64,000 bases of DNA from Clostridium pasteurianum. Its GTDB lineage: Bacteria > Bacillota > Clostridia > Clostridiales > Clostridiaceae. Below the pieces are notes generated by a model, which did not search any database, was not told the DNA's origin, and was given only the letters and a program-made list of their open reading frames with translations. Below are positions 19,313-28,609 of the stretch, in pieces (the first letter of the stretch is position 1; every line of letters starts with the position of its first letter). The stretch is from assembly GCF_001705235.1 (NCBI RefSeq), contig NZ_MCGV01000001.1, positions 2,170,001 through 2,234,000 of the forward strand, in the 5' to 3' direction. The position numbers and the translations under genes are program-made.

Positions 19313-19604
19313 TACTTTTTTTGTTTTTTTATCAAAAAACTTTTTTTTTCTCCTCTATATGATAATTTGTTAAAGCTTGACTTATTTTTTTGATAATTTA
19401 ATTATATGTCGTGTAATGCATATATAATTATTAAGTTGCATATAAAAACATTAGTATTCATGCGCATATTTATAAATTCTTAAACTTAAACTTATGATTT
19501 ATAATAAATTTAACTAGTACTATAAATAAATTTTAGCTATATTTCTTCATTATATAGCCTTATTATTTAATAAAATCACCTAAAATAAATTAATTCCTTT
19601 GTTG
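19313..19604. other. Gap between two divergent T-box promoters
   Basis: A very AT-rich stretch with no credible ORF. It separates the minus-strand ilvC leader from the plus-strand orphan leader. Confidence 0.5.
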
Positions 19605-19633
19605 TTGACATCATGATTATTTTATAGTATATT
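19605..19633 (+). promoter_or_regulatory. Promoter of the orphan T-box leader
   Basis: TTGACA (19605-19610), a 17-base spacer, then TATATT (19628-19633), about 25 bases before the T-box leader. Confidence 0.75.
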
Positions 19634-19654
19634 AAGTTCAAACGATACAAAAAC

Positions 19655-19868
19655 TGTGATAGAGAAGAGTAAGCAAAAATACGCTTAAAGAGAATGGGCG
19701 AGTTGGTGGAATGCCCTAAGCTAAAGTTGTTGAAAATCACTCTAGAGTTGCAAACTGAAATTTATAAGAGTAAGTTTCGCCGGGTAATACCGTTATGTAT
19801 ATAGAGTAATAATTTGGGTGGTACAGCGACAGACATTCGCCCCATGGTTGGGGATGTCTGTTTTTTTT
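19655..19868 (+). promoter_or_regulatory. Orphan T-box riboswitch (probable isoleucine specifier)
   Basis: A second, complete T-box leader: AGAGAA-type stem I start, GGTGGAA, T-box GGGTGGTACAGCG (19816-19828), a terminator stem CAGACAT...ATGTCTG and eight T residues. The specifier by position is AUC (19736-19738), isoleucine. No plus-strand gene follows; the next gene (20124-20984) is convergent. Confidence 0.85.
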
Positions 19869-20123
19869 ATACTATTTATTATTTTAAAACTTATTTCATT
19901 GAAAATTTGTGTGTATTAACAATTTAATATGTTATCTATCTATTTACTTTTTATTAGTATTATGTCTTTTATTTATATTTTTAAGATTTACTTCACGTTT
20001 TTTTAAATTATAAAAATAATAGAATATAATTAGCATGGTACATTTGTGCTTATATTCCATATATTTAGCAATTAGCTAATCAAGGTGTATAAAGTTTATC
20101 GATATTTTTTAATTCATGTCGTC

Positions 20124-20984
20124 TTATTTTAATGTTCCAAATTCATACCCTTGAGACTTTAAATATGCTATAACACTAGGAAGAGCTTTTGCAGTTTCCT
20201 CTTTTCCATAAGTATCATGCATAAGAACAACTACCTTTTGCTTTCCGTAAGTGGTTCTTTTGATGTTCTCAAATATCTGCTCAGCAGTTTTGGGTCTCCC
20301 CTCCGCATCAAAGCCATATGCATTCCAATCTATATCTACCATATTTTGCTGTTTAAGTTCTTGTTCAGTATTAAATAATCTAACATCATGGTAATGTACT
20401 CTGGTCATTCGTCCACCAGGCATTCTTAAAATTCTCGTAGAGAAGGATTGTCCCAAAACATTTTTTAAAATACTATCCGTTGCGTTTATTTCTTGCATAA
20501 AAACAACGGGGTCAATTGAATTATTAGGATATATTATTGAAGGATTATGACTATATGTATGGTTACCAATAGAATTGCCTTCATAAAATATTCTTCTAGC
20601 TAGTTGTTCTGATTCATCGCTTCTCTTTATATTAGAACCAATTAAGAAAAATGTAGCATTTATATTGTTTTCCTCTAAAGTTTTTAATACACTCGGAGTT
20701 ACAGTTGTTGACGGTCCATCATCAAAAGTTAAATATGCTGTTTTTTTTCCATCGCTTGTAAATGCATCTTCAACTCTTGTCCCTCTATTTAAGTCATGCT
20801 TTTTTAAAACAAGTGCACATTTTTCTGCGGTTTCCATTATCATTTTACTCTTCTGGAATTCTTTATCTACATAAGGCACTTTTGGGGTTTTACTCTTATA
20901 ATTATTTCTTAATGCTAATATCATAATTATTGATAGTGCTACAATCAATACTACTATGCTGCGATTTCTTATGCTCTTTTTCAT
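20124..20984 (-). CDS. Membrane-anchored polysaccharide deacetylase (NodB domain)
   Basis: A 286-residue protein with an N-terminal signal anchor (SIVVLIVALSIIMILAL) and an extracellular NodB domain. The five catalytic motifs are seen in order: TFDDGPS (metal and base aspartates), HTYSH (metal histidines), RMPGGR, DIDWNAYG and LMHDTYG. It would remove N-acetyl groups from peptidoglycan or another cell-wall glycan. It is a single gene; the orphan T-box points into its 3' end. Confidence 0.93.
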   Translation of the reverse strand: MKKSIRNRSIVVLIVALSIIMILALRNNYKSKTPKVPYVDKEFQKSKMIMETAEKCALVLKKHDLNRGTRVEDAFTSDGKKTAYLTFDDGPSTTVTPSVLKTLEENNINATFFLIGSNIKRSDESEQLARRIFYEGNSIGNHTYSHNPSIIYPNNSIDPVVFMQEINATDSILKNVLGQSFSTRILRMPGGRMTRVHYHDVRLFNTEQELKQQNMVDIDWNAYGFDAEGRPKTAEQIFENIKRTTYGKQKVVVLMHDTYGKEETAKALPSVIAYLKSQGYEFGTLK

Positions 20985-21032
20985 TTCTTTTCTTATTCTC
21001 CTTAAAATGTTTTAGCCTTATGACCTCTTACT

Positions 21033-21743
21033 TTATTTAAATAACCAATATACCTTGCTCATAGAGATTTTAAACCCTAATCTTTTGTTAAGTTTTATAG
21101 ATGCCTCATTTCCCTCTTTGGCTTGTCCATATGGATATCCATAGTAAGCTAATGTTTCATTAACAACTTTTGCTACAAGTGCAGATGCTATTCCCATTCT
21201 CCTAAACCTTGGAATAACTTGTAGCATCCCGATAGATCCTTCTTCATGCTTACCGATAAATCCGCATAATTCATCTTCAATAAATGCGCCATAAATTGCT
21301 CTGGCATTTAATCTACCACATATGTATTCACTATCACATAAATCTTTTTCTGAATAATTATTTATAATAAAACCTTTATGCTCATTTCCTAATAACCTTA
21401 TTTCAGCAGGATTACTTAAAATGTTAATCGGTTTAACACTTCTATATACTAAATTATTACATACCATTTTTCTTTTAAAATCAAATCTCTCTTTAAGCAT
21501 ATTATCGTAAAATTCCTGATGTACTTCAATAATATTTATATCTTGTGGAATACTCTTAATGATAACCTTTGCAGTTTCAATATTCTCTGCATACATCATA
21601 TATATATTTGATACAGTATCTCTAATTAGTACTCCCGTTTTTGAAGCAAATATTATATCCGCACTTTTTCTCCTTATACATTCAAGCATATCGACATTAA
21701 GTAAAACATCTTTTGAAAGTACCTCTGCTGCAATATTATTCAT
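21033..21743 (-). CDS. GNAT-family N-acetyltransferase
   Basis: A 236-residue protein whose C-terminal half is a GNAT domain: acetyl-CoA-binding motif VIPRFRRMGIASALVAKVV, followed by AKEGNEASIKLNKRLGFKI. The N-terminal half is a poorly conserved domain. The substrate is unknown. It lies 48 bases upstream of the deacetylase gene on the same strand and 36 bases behind the CDF gene. Confidence 0.85.
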   Translation of the reverse strand: MNNIAAEVLSKDVLLNVDMLECIRRKSADIIFASKTGVLIRDTVSNIYMMYAENIETAKVIIKSIPQDINIIEVHQEFYDNMLKERFDFKRKMVCNNLVYRSVKPINILSNPAEIRLLGNEHKGFIINNYSEKDLCDSEYICGRLNARAIYGAFIEDELCGFIGKHEEGSIGMLQVIPRFRRMGIASALVAKVVNETLAYYGYPYGQAKEGNEASIKLNKRLGFKISMSKVYWLFK

Positions 21744-21779
21744 AATTTATTATTCCCCCATTATATTATTCTATCATAG

Positions 21780-22661
21780 TTAACTATCATTTGTACCATC
21801 TGGTTCAACATGAATTATTATATACTCTATATGGAATTCGTTTCTTAACATTTTTTCTACACTCTCTGTTATCTTATGACTCTCTAAAACGGTTAAACTA
21901 GGATTTACTAGTATAATAACGTCTAGTAAAATAAAGTTTCCGTGTGTCCTTGCTTTAATATCCTTAATTTTATTTACACCTTTTATATTTTTTATACTTA
22001 CAAGGATATCATTAAGTTTTTTAGGATCAAAACCATCTGTTAGATTATGTACAGATTCGCGAAAAATATCTATACCCGTTTTACATATTAAAATTCCTAC
22101 TAAGAATGCAGTTAGTGGATCTATCCACGGAAATCCAAATTGTGACGAAAAGATTCCTATTGCTGCTCCAAAACTCACCATAGAATCAGATAGATTATCT
22201 TTTGCCGCTGCCATTAAAGCCGAACTTTTAATTCTGTCAGCAGTTTTCTTATTGTAGCGGTACATAATATATATAATTATTCCACATATAACAGATACTA
22301 TAGCTGCATTAACATCAGGTTTTTGGGGTCTAAAAAAAACAACATTTTTAATTCCATTATAGGTGACATCAACTCCAACAGCAATCATTATTAAAGAAGC
22401 TATAAGTGATGCTATAGTTTCTGCTCTTAAGTGACCGTAAGAATGGTCTTTGTCTGCTGGTTTTCTTGATATTTTAAGTCCTATAACAATAGCAAATGAT
22501 GCAATTATATCTGTGGAATTATTAAACCCATCTGCTGTAAGTGCTTCCGAATTAAAAAAATATCCCATAAAAAGTTTAAAGCCCGAAAGTACTACATATG
22601 CTGCAAGGCTAATACGTGCTCCTCTTTCCGCAATTTTAAGATTGTTGTAATTATCCTCCAT
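21780..22661 (-). CDS. Cation diffusion facilitator transporter (probable Mn2+ type)
   Basis: A six-helix metal/proton antiporter of 293 residues. Metal-site motifs are NNSTD in helix 2 (N-xxx-D) and DNLSD in helix 5 (D-xxx-D), a pattern associated with manganese-exporting members; HSYGHLRAE follows the family. The C-terminal domain has the ferredoxin-like fold with HVEP. It would export metal from the cytoplasm. The metal assignment is by motif only. Confidence 0.88.
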   Translation of the reverse strand: MEDNYNNLKIAERGARISLAAYVVLSGFKLFMGYFFNSEALTADGFNNSTDIIASFAIVIGLKISRKPADKDHSYGHLRAETIASLIASLIMIAVGVDVTYNGIKNVVFFRPQKPDVNAAIVSVICGIIIYIMYRYNKKTADRIKSSALMAAAKDNLSDSMVSFGAAIGIFSSQFGFPWIDPLTAFLVGILICKTGIDIFRESVHNLTDGFDPKKLNDILVSIKNIKGVNKIKDIKARTHGNFILLDVIILVNPSLTVLESHKITESVEKMLRNEFHIEYIIIHVEPDGTNDS

Positions 22662-22798
22662 AATAAGCTCTCCTCATGTTATTATCAATATACTTCATTA
22701 TTTAAAAAGCATTTATAATATACTATTATTGTGTTCATGTATAGTAAAAATAATCAAAATATTTGTGATATAATAATTTTCAAAGGGAGTGATAAACT

Positions 22799-23869
22799 AT
22801 GACCAATTTTACAGTTTTTATAGGAACTTATACTAATGGAAAAAGTAAAGGTATTTATAGTCTTAATATTGATAAAAAATCAGGAGAAATTAATGATTTA
22901 AAATTAGCTTATAAGCTTGAAAATCCAACATATTTAGCTCTAACTAATCACAATATGTATTCTGTAATAAAAGAAGGTAAATTAGGCGGCACGGCTTCAT
23001 TCTCTATAGACAAGCTTAATGGATGCCTTAACTTTTTAAACTCTGAATTTGCAGAAAAAAATCCTCCTATTAAGTTAGAGGGTAAACAACCTTGCTATGT
23101 ATCTTTAGACAAAAGTAATAGTTATCTATTTTCTGCAAATTATCATACTGCTAGAGTTGATGCTTTTCCAATAAATAAAGATGGCAGTATTGGTTCTGTA
23201 TCTTCGTCAGTAACTCATACTGGCTGTGGCCCTAATAAAGAACGACAAGACACCTCACATATTCATTGTGCTGTTGTGACTCCTAATAATAAATATCTTT
23301 GTGTTATAGACTTAGGTACTGATAAAATAGTAAATTACACTTTTAGTAATGGAACTCTATCAAAATTTAATGAAGTGAAGTTAAGACCAGGATGTGGACC
23401 AAGACATATAATTTTTGATTCAGAAGGATTTGCTTATGTAGTAACTGAACTTAGCTCAGAAGTAATTGTTTTGGAATACTCTGAGTCCAATTGCACTTTT
23501 AAAGAATTGCAATATATATCATGTGTTCCAGAAAATTATACTGGAGAAAATGGAAGTGCTGCTATTCACTTATCGAAAGATGGTAATTACCTCTACATAT
23601 CTAATAGAGGACATAACAGTATTACTTGTTTTAAAAGAAATTCTTTAACTGGACTTCTTTCTCTAGTTTCTCATACATCTACAGGAGGACTTTCCCCACG
23701 TGATTTTGATATATCACCTTCAGGAGATTTTCTCATTGCTGCTAATCAGGATTCAAGTAATATATCAGTTTTTAGAATAAATAAATCAACAGGCGAACTA
23801 AAAATTATAAACTCAAATGTAATAATTCCAAATCCCGTATGCGTAAAATTTGCACCATGGGAAAAATAA
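22799..23869 (+). CDS. Lactonase, seven-bladed beta-propeller (6-phosphogluconolactonase family)
   Basis: A 356-residue cytoplasmic beta-propeller of the YbhE/Pgl type. The start MTNFTVFIGTYTNGKSKGIY and the conserved motifs SANYHTARV, HIHCAVVTPN, GCGPRHIIF, ISNRGHNSIT and GLSPRDFDISPSG are typical. A GGGAGTG ribosome site precedes the ATG. Some family members hydrolyse 6-phosphogluconolactone; others act on other lactones. Confidence 0.88.
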   Translation: MTNFTVFIGTYTNGKSKGIYSLNIDKKSGEINDLKLAYKLENPTYLALTNHNMYSVIKEGKLGGTASFSIDKLNGCLNFLNSEFAEKNPPIKLEGKQPCYVSLDKSNSYLFSANYHTARVDAFPINKDGSIGSVSSSVTHTGCGPNKERQDTSHIHCAVVTPNNKYLCVIDLGTDKIVNYTFSNGTLSKFNEVKLRPGCGPRHIIFDSEGFAYVVTELSSEVIVLEYSESNCTFKELQYISCVPENYTGENGSAAIHLSKDGNYLYISNRGHNSITCFKRNSLTGLLSLVSHTSTGGLSPRDFDISPSGDFLIAANQDSSNISVFRINKSTGELKIINSNVIIPNPVCVKFAPWEK

Positions 23870-23889
23870 AATGACACAACTAAGCTAAA

Positions 23890-24056
23890 AAAATTAAGAA
23901 TTAAGAATGATGGTAACTTTTTCTCCGTTTCACTATGAAAAACTTCTAATCTTATAACTGCCTACATTCCCACCAGTAAAAATGTTCTTTTATAAGTTAA
24001 TATATTTTCCAGAACAAGGCGACGGAAAATCCCCATTAATCTTAATTCTTAATTTT
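23890..24056. repeat. MITE-like element with 24-bp terminal inverted repeats
   Basis: AAAATTAAGAATTAAGAATG (extended to 24 bases) at 23890-23913 is repeated in inverted orientation at 24033-24056 with three mismatches. The 119 bases between them have no ORF. The element lies between two convergent genes. Confidence 0.7.
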
Positions 24057-24071
24057 ATCTCTTAACTGTCT

Positions 24072-24554
24072 CTAATCATTGAATTCCTTTATATCAACAT
24101 CTAAAAGCAAGTTATCCTTAAACTTGCAATAATATTCAAACACTCCGTCATTTTCAAGCATTTTAGGAAGATATTTATGAATATTAACCGCAACTCCTGT
24201 ATTCTCAGGGTTCATTATCCACGATATTTTTTTCCAATCTAAAATACCTTCACGTGTTTTTACAGGAACTTTATACTCGTAGTCTTTTGAAACTTCTTTC
24301 ATAAAAAGGTACATACCACCAATTTTATCATTTGTCTCATTCCACGTAACTACGCCTTTAAATTCAACATCTTGAAGCCTTATATTTGTTTCTTCGTACA
24401 CTTCTCTAAGTATGCATTGTTTTGGAGTTTCATTTTTTTCAAACTTTCCACCAATTCCATTCCAAGATCCCATCCAACTAGGCTTTTCTCTATTTAAAAG
24501 AAGTATTTCATCTCCTCTTTTAATAAAACAGATTGTATATTTAAGTTTGTCCAC
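24072..24554 (-). CDS. Nudix hydrolase
   Basis: A 160-residue Nudix protein. The Nudix box is GGKFEKNETPKQCILREVYEE, matching G-x5-E-x7-R-E-U-x-E-E. The opening LKYTICFIKRGDEILLLNR is like MutT/YtkD proteins that clean up 8-oxo-dGTP, but the true nucleotide substrate cannot be told from sequence. Single gene. Confidence 0.88.
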   Translation of the reverse strand: MDKLKYTICFIKRGDEILLLNREKPSWMGSWNGIGGKFEKNETPKQCILREVYEETNIRLQDVEFKGVVTWNETNDKIGGMYLFMKEVSKDYEYKVPVKTREGILDWKKISWIMNPENTGVAVNIHKYLPKMLENDGVFEYYCKFKDNLLLDVDIKEFND

Positions 24555-24640
24555 TTTGAACCTCCTAAAATATAATTTAATTAAGATCTATAGGAAACAT
24601 CAAATCCCTACAAATTAGATATATTTTTGAACAAAATAAA

Positions 24641-24665
24641 AAGATTGGCAATACACCAATCCACA
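24641..24665 (-). terminator. Terminator behind the MazF-like gene
   Basis: GATTGG and CCAATC form a stem on the minus strand, followed by TTTTTATTTT. The 180 bases between it and the MazF-like gene also contain CCTAGATTTGCCTAGG, a small hairpin, and no ORF. Confidence 0.75.
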
Positions 24666-24843
24666 CTATGTTATAAAATCTCCTGATCTAAAATCAAGTA
24701 AGTTAGCAAAAATATATGAGAGAGAGTCTCCTAGGCAAATCTAGGTATGTAACTCAATTAACTTAATGATAACATTAAATTTTCATTTTATCAATATATT
24801 TTTTATTTTTTCTTTTATAATTATTTAAAACTATACAGGCGTA

Positions 24844-25443
24844 TTACACCTTTATTGATATTTTTAATTTAGAATTTAAAATCTTATTAACAAAATCATT
24901 ATTTAATGTAGCCACATGTCTTCCCAATCTAGCCTTTGATACAACTTTTATTTGCTCACATAATACCGTTCCTGTTATTTTATTTACCTCTCCATGTACA
25001 AGTTTATAATCACTATTTCTTAATTCAATATGTGTAGATATCTTTTTAGGTCTATTCGAAATAGGAACTATTATAGTTGTCGGTCCCTTTTCATTTCCGG
25101 TATCATTTTGTATTATTATAGCTGGTCTTATTTTATTTTCTTCTGATCCAATATTTTCTCCTAGCTGGCAGGTCCAAATTTCTCCACGTTTTGGTATTGT
25201 CCTTGAGCTCACCCCTACATTATTATTAATAGCAATTTTATCATTTGCCCATTTTATGTATTCATATATCTCTTTTAGATTATAAGCTTTTTTCTTAAGG
25301 TTTTGTATTTGACCATTATTTGATAACTTATTGTTGTTCAATTTCACATACATTTTTAACTGCTGCTCTATTTCTTTTCTAATCTCTTTAATATAATTCT
25401 GAAGCTCATACTCTTTCATATCTCTAATTCTAGTATTTTTCAA
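24844..25443 (-). CDS. PemK/MazF-family protein with N-terminal coiled coil
   Basis: A 199-residue protein. The C-terminal 110 residues have the MazF/PemK barrel motifs PKRGEIWTCQLG, ENKIRPAIIIQND and TTIIVPIS, and would be a sequence-specific endoribonuclease. The N-terminal 80 residues are charged and helical, and are not part of a normal MazF. No MazE-like gene adjoins it on either side; the antitoxin could be the N-terminal region, or be encoded elsewhere. Confidence 0.8.
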   Translation of the reverse strand: MKNTRIRDMKEYELQNYIKEIRKEIEQQLKMYVKLNNNKLSNNGQIQNLKKKAYNLKEIYEYIKWANDKIAINNNVGVSSRTIPKRGEIWTCQLGENIGSEENKIRPAIIIQNDTGNEKGPTTIIVPISNRPKKISTHIELRNSDYKLVHGEVNKITGTVLCEQIKVVSKARLGRHVATLNNDFVNKILNSKLKISIKV

Positions 25444-25655
25444 AAATAATCCTCCTTCCCCCTTTTTGTTTTATATGTATATTTTTATTTTTGAAAATTT
25501 TCTTTAAACTTTATATTTAATGCTACACATCCTTTATATTATACCATAAATATTCTATGTAAAATATTAGCAATGCATTATTTATAAAATTTTTTTCTAT
25601 TTACTTAATAATTTCGAATATATTTTAAAAACATTAATACCTGCACCAATTAAAA

Positions 25656-25700
25656 GCTTAGATATTTAATATGCATTATTTGCCTACCAAATATCTAAGC
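25656..25700 (-). terminator. Terminator of the LanM-like gene
   Basis: GCTTAGATATTT and AAATATCTAAGC form a perfect 12-bp stem, followed on the minus strand by TTTTAATT. Confidence 0.75.
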
Positions 25701-25720
25701 CTATTTATAATCAACTATTC

Positions 25721-27760
25721 TTATTCTAACGTTAAAATTTCTGGAACAATTTCTTCATGTTCTATTCTTATTAAGCTGTAAGCTAGCCCTACCACTCCAT
25801 CTATTAAAGATATGTTTTCATTTCCAAAATTTATTTCTTTCCTTATGATTGGTTCTATAGTTACTCTAAACATTTCATTAAATGTATTTACACATCTATT
25901 CTTTAATTTCTCATCATTCAAAGTGTATGCCGCATATTTTAAGGCTTCAAGGCTACCAAGACTGCCATAATAATATGGACTATTTCGAAAATTGTTATTA
26001 ATTATATAATCAATAGTACTGTCTATCTCTCTTTTTATATATTTATCTTTAAACCCTATCTTTCTTAACATTACTCTACTTATAATCTTATTAAATTCCC
26101 TTTTTCTCCATTTTAAATTATCATATATATAAATTTGTTTTTTTAAACTGCGCTGAGTACTAAGAATACCCTGAATTACATTTAGCAAACTATCATCTTT
26201 ACTAATCTCATATATCTTAACTATAGAAATTATTATACTATCATATATAATACTAAATTTGATATTTTCATTCTTAATGTCATTAATAACCTTTTCATAA
26301 CATATCTTAATTAAATTCAGTATATCACCATTAATTCTACTTAAGCCTTTACTTTTGTATATTAAAGCTAAAACATTTATCACATCACACATTCCAGTAA
26401 TTGTATTCTTATTATTGTTTTTTTGAATTACATCAGAAAGTATCTCTATTCCTTTTTCAATAACATTCCTTATATGCTCATCATGAGTAACCTCATATAG
26501 CTTATACATAGCATATATTTCTCCGGATATTCCCTCAAAAGCATCTATATTAATTTTATCGTTTATACATAACTTATTAATATGTTCAAGAATACCTTGA
26601 ATTGCTTCAATTGCTATGCTGATAAAGTAATCTTTTTTTGTAACAACACCTAAATAAGTAAAAAATAAAGCTACACCACCACTGCCATTCATAAGATTAT
26701 TTCTAAGTGGTCGCAATAAATACTTTTCACTTTTATCTTTTTTCACAGTATTTATCCATGTCCTACTTGTAGTAAAATCTTTTACCCCTATAATTCCTTT
26801 TTGAATCATATGCTCTCCAAAATCATTAGCTAAACTTAAAAGCTCACTTTCATTTATGGAATTTTCATTTTTATCACTAGAAAATTTCACATACGTCTTT
26901 GGTATAGTTTTTCCTATGAATCTTATATCTATAAAATATAGCTGTCTCCTTAAATCCTCATTATTCATTCCATATATGCTAGTAATTATATTCGATAACT
27001 GTAGAATATTTTTATTAAATAATTTCTTAATTAAATTTATTAGTTCCATCTTATTATTCATAACCAAAGAGTACATATATTCAAATCCATGTTTTATTTG
27101 ATATATGCACTCCCTGTCAATATTGCTTTTACTTTTAGGCAAAAATTCTATGTTATATACGGAGAATTTAATTACTCTTTCTGCTATTTGATTCGCTGAA
27201 GAAAAATTAAAATTTGGAACTTCATTATTAAAATAAAACACTTTTTTTATTCTATCAAGTATGGGATAATTTCGCACATCTACTATATTACTACTTCTAA
27301 TCTCTTTACATTTTAATATATAAAGCACTAGCAATAATTCTCCTGATTTAAAATAATAATCAAAAAGTTCATTCTCATTTTTACAATCCATTGATTCGAC
27401 AAGTTCACAAAAACTATAATCCTTGGAGTATACTGCTTTTTTCACATATAAAGCATGTTTTTCATCTACTTTTTCATTAATCCACCATATGAATCTGTTT
27501 ATTATCTTTTCATCTTCTGAAACATATGTCTGAACCGCAATTTTTTTGTTATTTGTAAATGTTATTATTGCTCTTTCCTCCTTCATATAATATTTTATTT
27601 CCTTTACCTTTAACTTTTCGTCAGTAGTTAATAATTTATTTTTAATAACAAGATAGTTATCCTTAACAATACTCTTTATTTTTAATATGAAGGCGAGCTG
27701 TTTTCTAAAATTATTCTTGTCTATAATTTCCTCAATAAAATTGCCATTTTTTAATTCCAT
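25721..27760 (-). CDS. LanM-like lanthipeptide synthetase, probable pseudoenzyme
   Basis: A 679-residue homologue of class II lanthipeptide synthetases, short of the usual 900-1,050. Residues 130-180 match the end of the LanM dehydratase (SGELLLVLYILKCKEIRSSN), but the D-x-H...N catalytic set is replaced by K-E-I-R. From residue about 345 a LanC-like cyclase starts (LRPLRNNLMNGSGGVALFF) and the protein ends like LanM (DGVVGLAYSLIRI...VPEILTLE). The zinc ligands are gone: the W-C-H-G site reads WRKR and the S-x-C-H-G site reads SPYYYG. The reading frame is intact with a good ribosome site (AGGTGAT). It lies 118 bases behind agrA. The role is unknown; peptide binding without catalysis is an inference. 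Confidence 0.75.
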   Translation of the reverse strand: MELKNGNFIEEIIDKNNFRKQLAFILKIKSIVKDNYLVIKNKLLTTDEKLKVKEIKYYMKEERAIITFTNNKKIAVQTYVSEDEKIINRFIWWINEKVDEKHALYVKKAVYSKDYSFCELVESMDCKNENELFDYYFKSGELLLVLYILKCKEIRSSNIVDVRNYPILDRIKKVFYFNNEVPNFNFSSANQIAERVIKFSVYNIEFLPKSKSNIDRECIYQIKHGFEYMYSLVMNNKMELINLIKKLFNKNILQLSNIITSIYGMNNEDLRRQLYFIDIRFIGKTIPKTYVKFSSDKNENSINESELLSLANDFGEHMIQKGIIGVKDFTTSRTWINTVKKDKSEKYLLRPLRNNLMNGSGGVALFFTYLGVVTKKDYFISIAIEAIQGILEHINKLCINDKINIDAFEGISGEIYAMYKLYEVTHDEHIRNVIEKGIEILSDVIQKNNNKNTITGMCDVINVLALIYKSKGLSRINGDILNLIKICYEKVINDIKNENIKFSIIYDSIIISIVKIYEISKDDSLLNVIQGILSTQRSLKKQIYIYDNLKWRKREFNKIISRVMLRKIGFKDKYIKREIDSTIDYIINNNFRNSPYYYGSLGSLEALKYAAYTLNDEKLKNRCVNTFNEMFRVTIEPIIRKEINFGNENISLIDGVVGLAYSLIRIEHEEIVPEILTLE

Positions 27761-27878
27761 AATATCACCTTGTTCTCCTACTAAGTATTACAACGTATAT
27801 TGTAAATATATCATAAAAACACATCATAAAATCGCAATTGTAATATTCGTTGGCTTTTATGTAATATTGTGTAATAGG

Positions 27879-28604
27879 CTATTTTACAAGTCCTTTTAAC
27901 ATCCTAGTAGATATAAGACATTCTTCACCGTTGATCATATAGATTTTTCTTTTATTTATATCAATTTCTCTTATATTGTTTTTATTTACTATGTATGATT
28001 TGTGACAGCGATAAAAACTATCGTCCAATTTACTTTCTATATCCTTCATTTTTGCATAAAATTCTATTTGTCTATTCATAGAATGTAATAGTACCTTATG
28101 TATTTTATATGACGTTTCAAAAAATAAAATTTTTCGAAATTCAACATTTATAATTCTGTCATTAACTCTTATGGTGAAAATTTTCTGAAGGTTATTTGTC
28201 TTAGCTGAATATTTTTTCTGAGCATCCATTATGCACTGATGTATTCTATCTTCTACATTTTTATAATTATCTTTAACTATATAATCCATAGCCTCTACTT
28301 TATATAAAAACGTAAGATAGCTCATCTCTGCATGTGTTGTTATAAATACTATAAAACCTCTTGGGTCATATTTTCTTATTTCTGCCGCAAGCTGTATTCC
28401 ATTTATAGATGCTTTTAAATCTATATCAAGAAAATACAATCCACTTACATCACTTTTACTCACATAATTTATTATATCCTGCGGTTCTTCCGTTGATAAG
28501 GATAATTTCATGTCTAAATTTTCTATGATCACAATATTATCTATTATCTTCCTGAAATTTTCTCTTTGCTTCTTATCATCCTCACATAGAAACACTTCCA
28601 GCAT
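27879..28604 (-). CDS. agrA: AgrA-type LytTR response regulator
   Basis: A 241-residue regulator with a receiver domain (acidic EDDKKQRE, phosphoacceptor in LYFLDIDLKASINGIQLA) and a C-terminal LytTR DNA-binding domain (FETSYKIHKVLLHS, FYRCHKSYIVN). It would be phosphorylated by AgrC and activate agr promoters. It starts 5 bases behind agrC. Confidence 0.92.
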   Translation of the reverse strand: MLEVFLCEDDKKQRENFRKIIDNIVIIENLDMKLSLSTEEPQDIINYVSKSDVSGLYFLDIDLKASINGIQLAAEIRKYDPRGFIVFITTHAEMSYLTFLYKVEAMDYIVKDNYKNVEDRIHQCIMDAQKKYSAKTNNLQKIFTIRVNDRIINVEFRKILFFETSYKIHKVLLHSMNRQIEFYAKMKDIESKLDDSFYRCHKSYIVNKNNIREIDINKRKIYMINGEECLISTRMLKGLVK

Positions 28605-28609
28605 TATGT

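Noticed and set aside
24663-24843. Possible riboswitch between the MazF-like and Nudix genes
   Set aside because: Only one small stem besides the terminator; no known riboswitch core is recognised.
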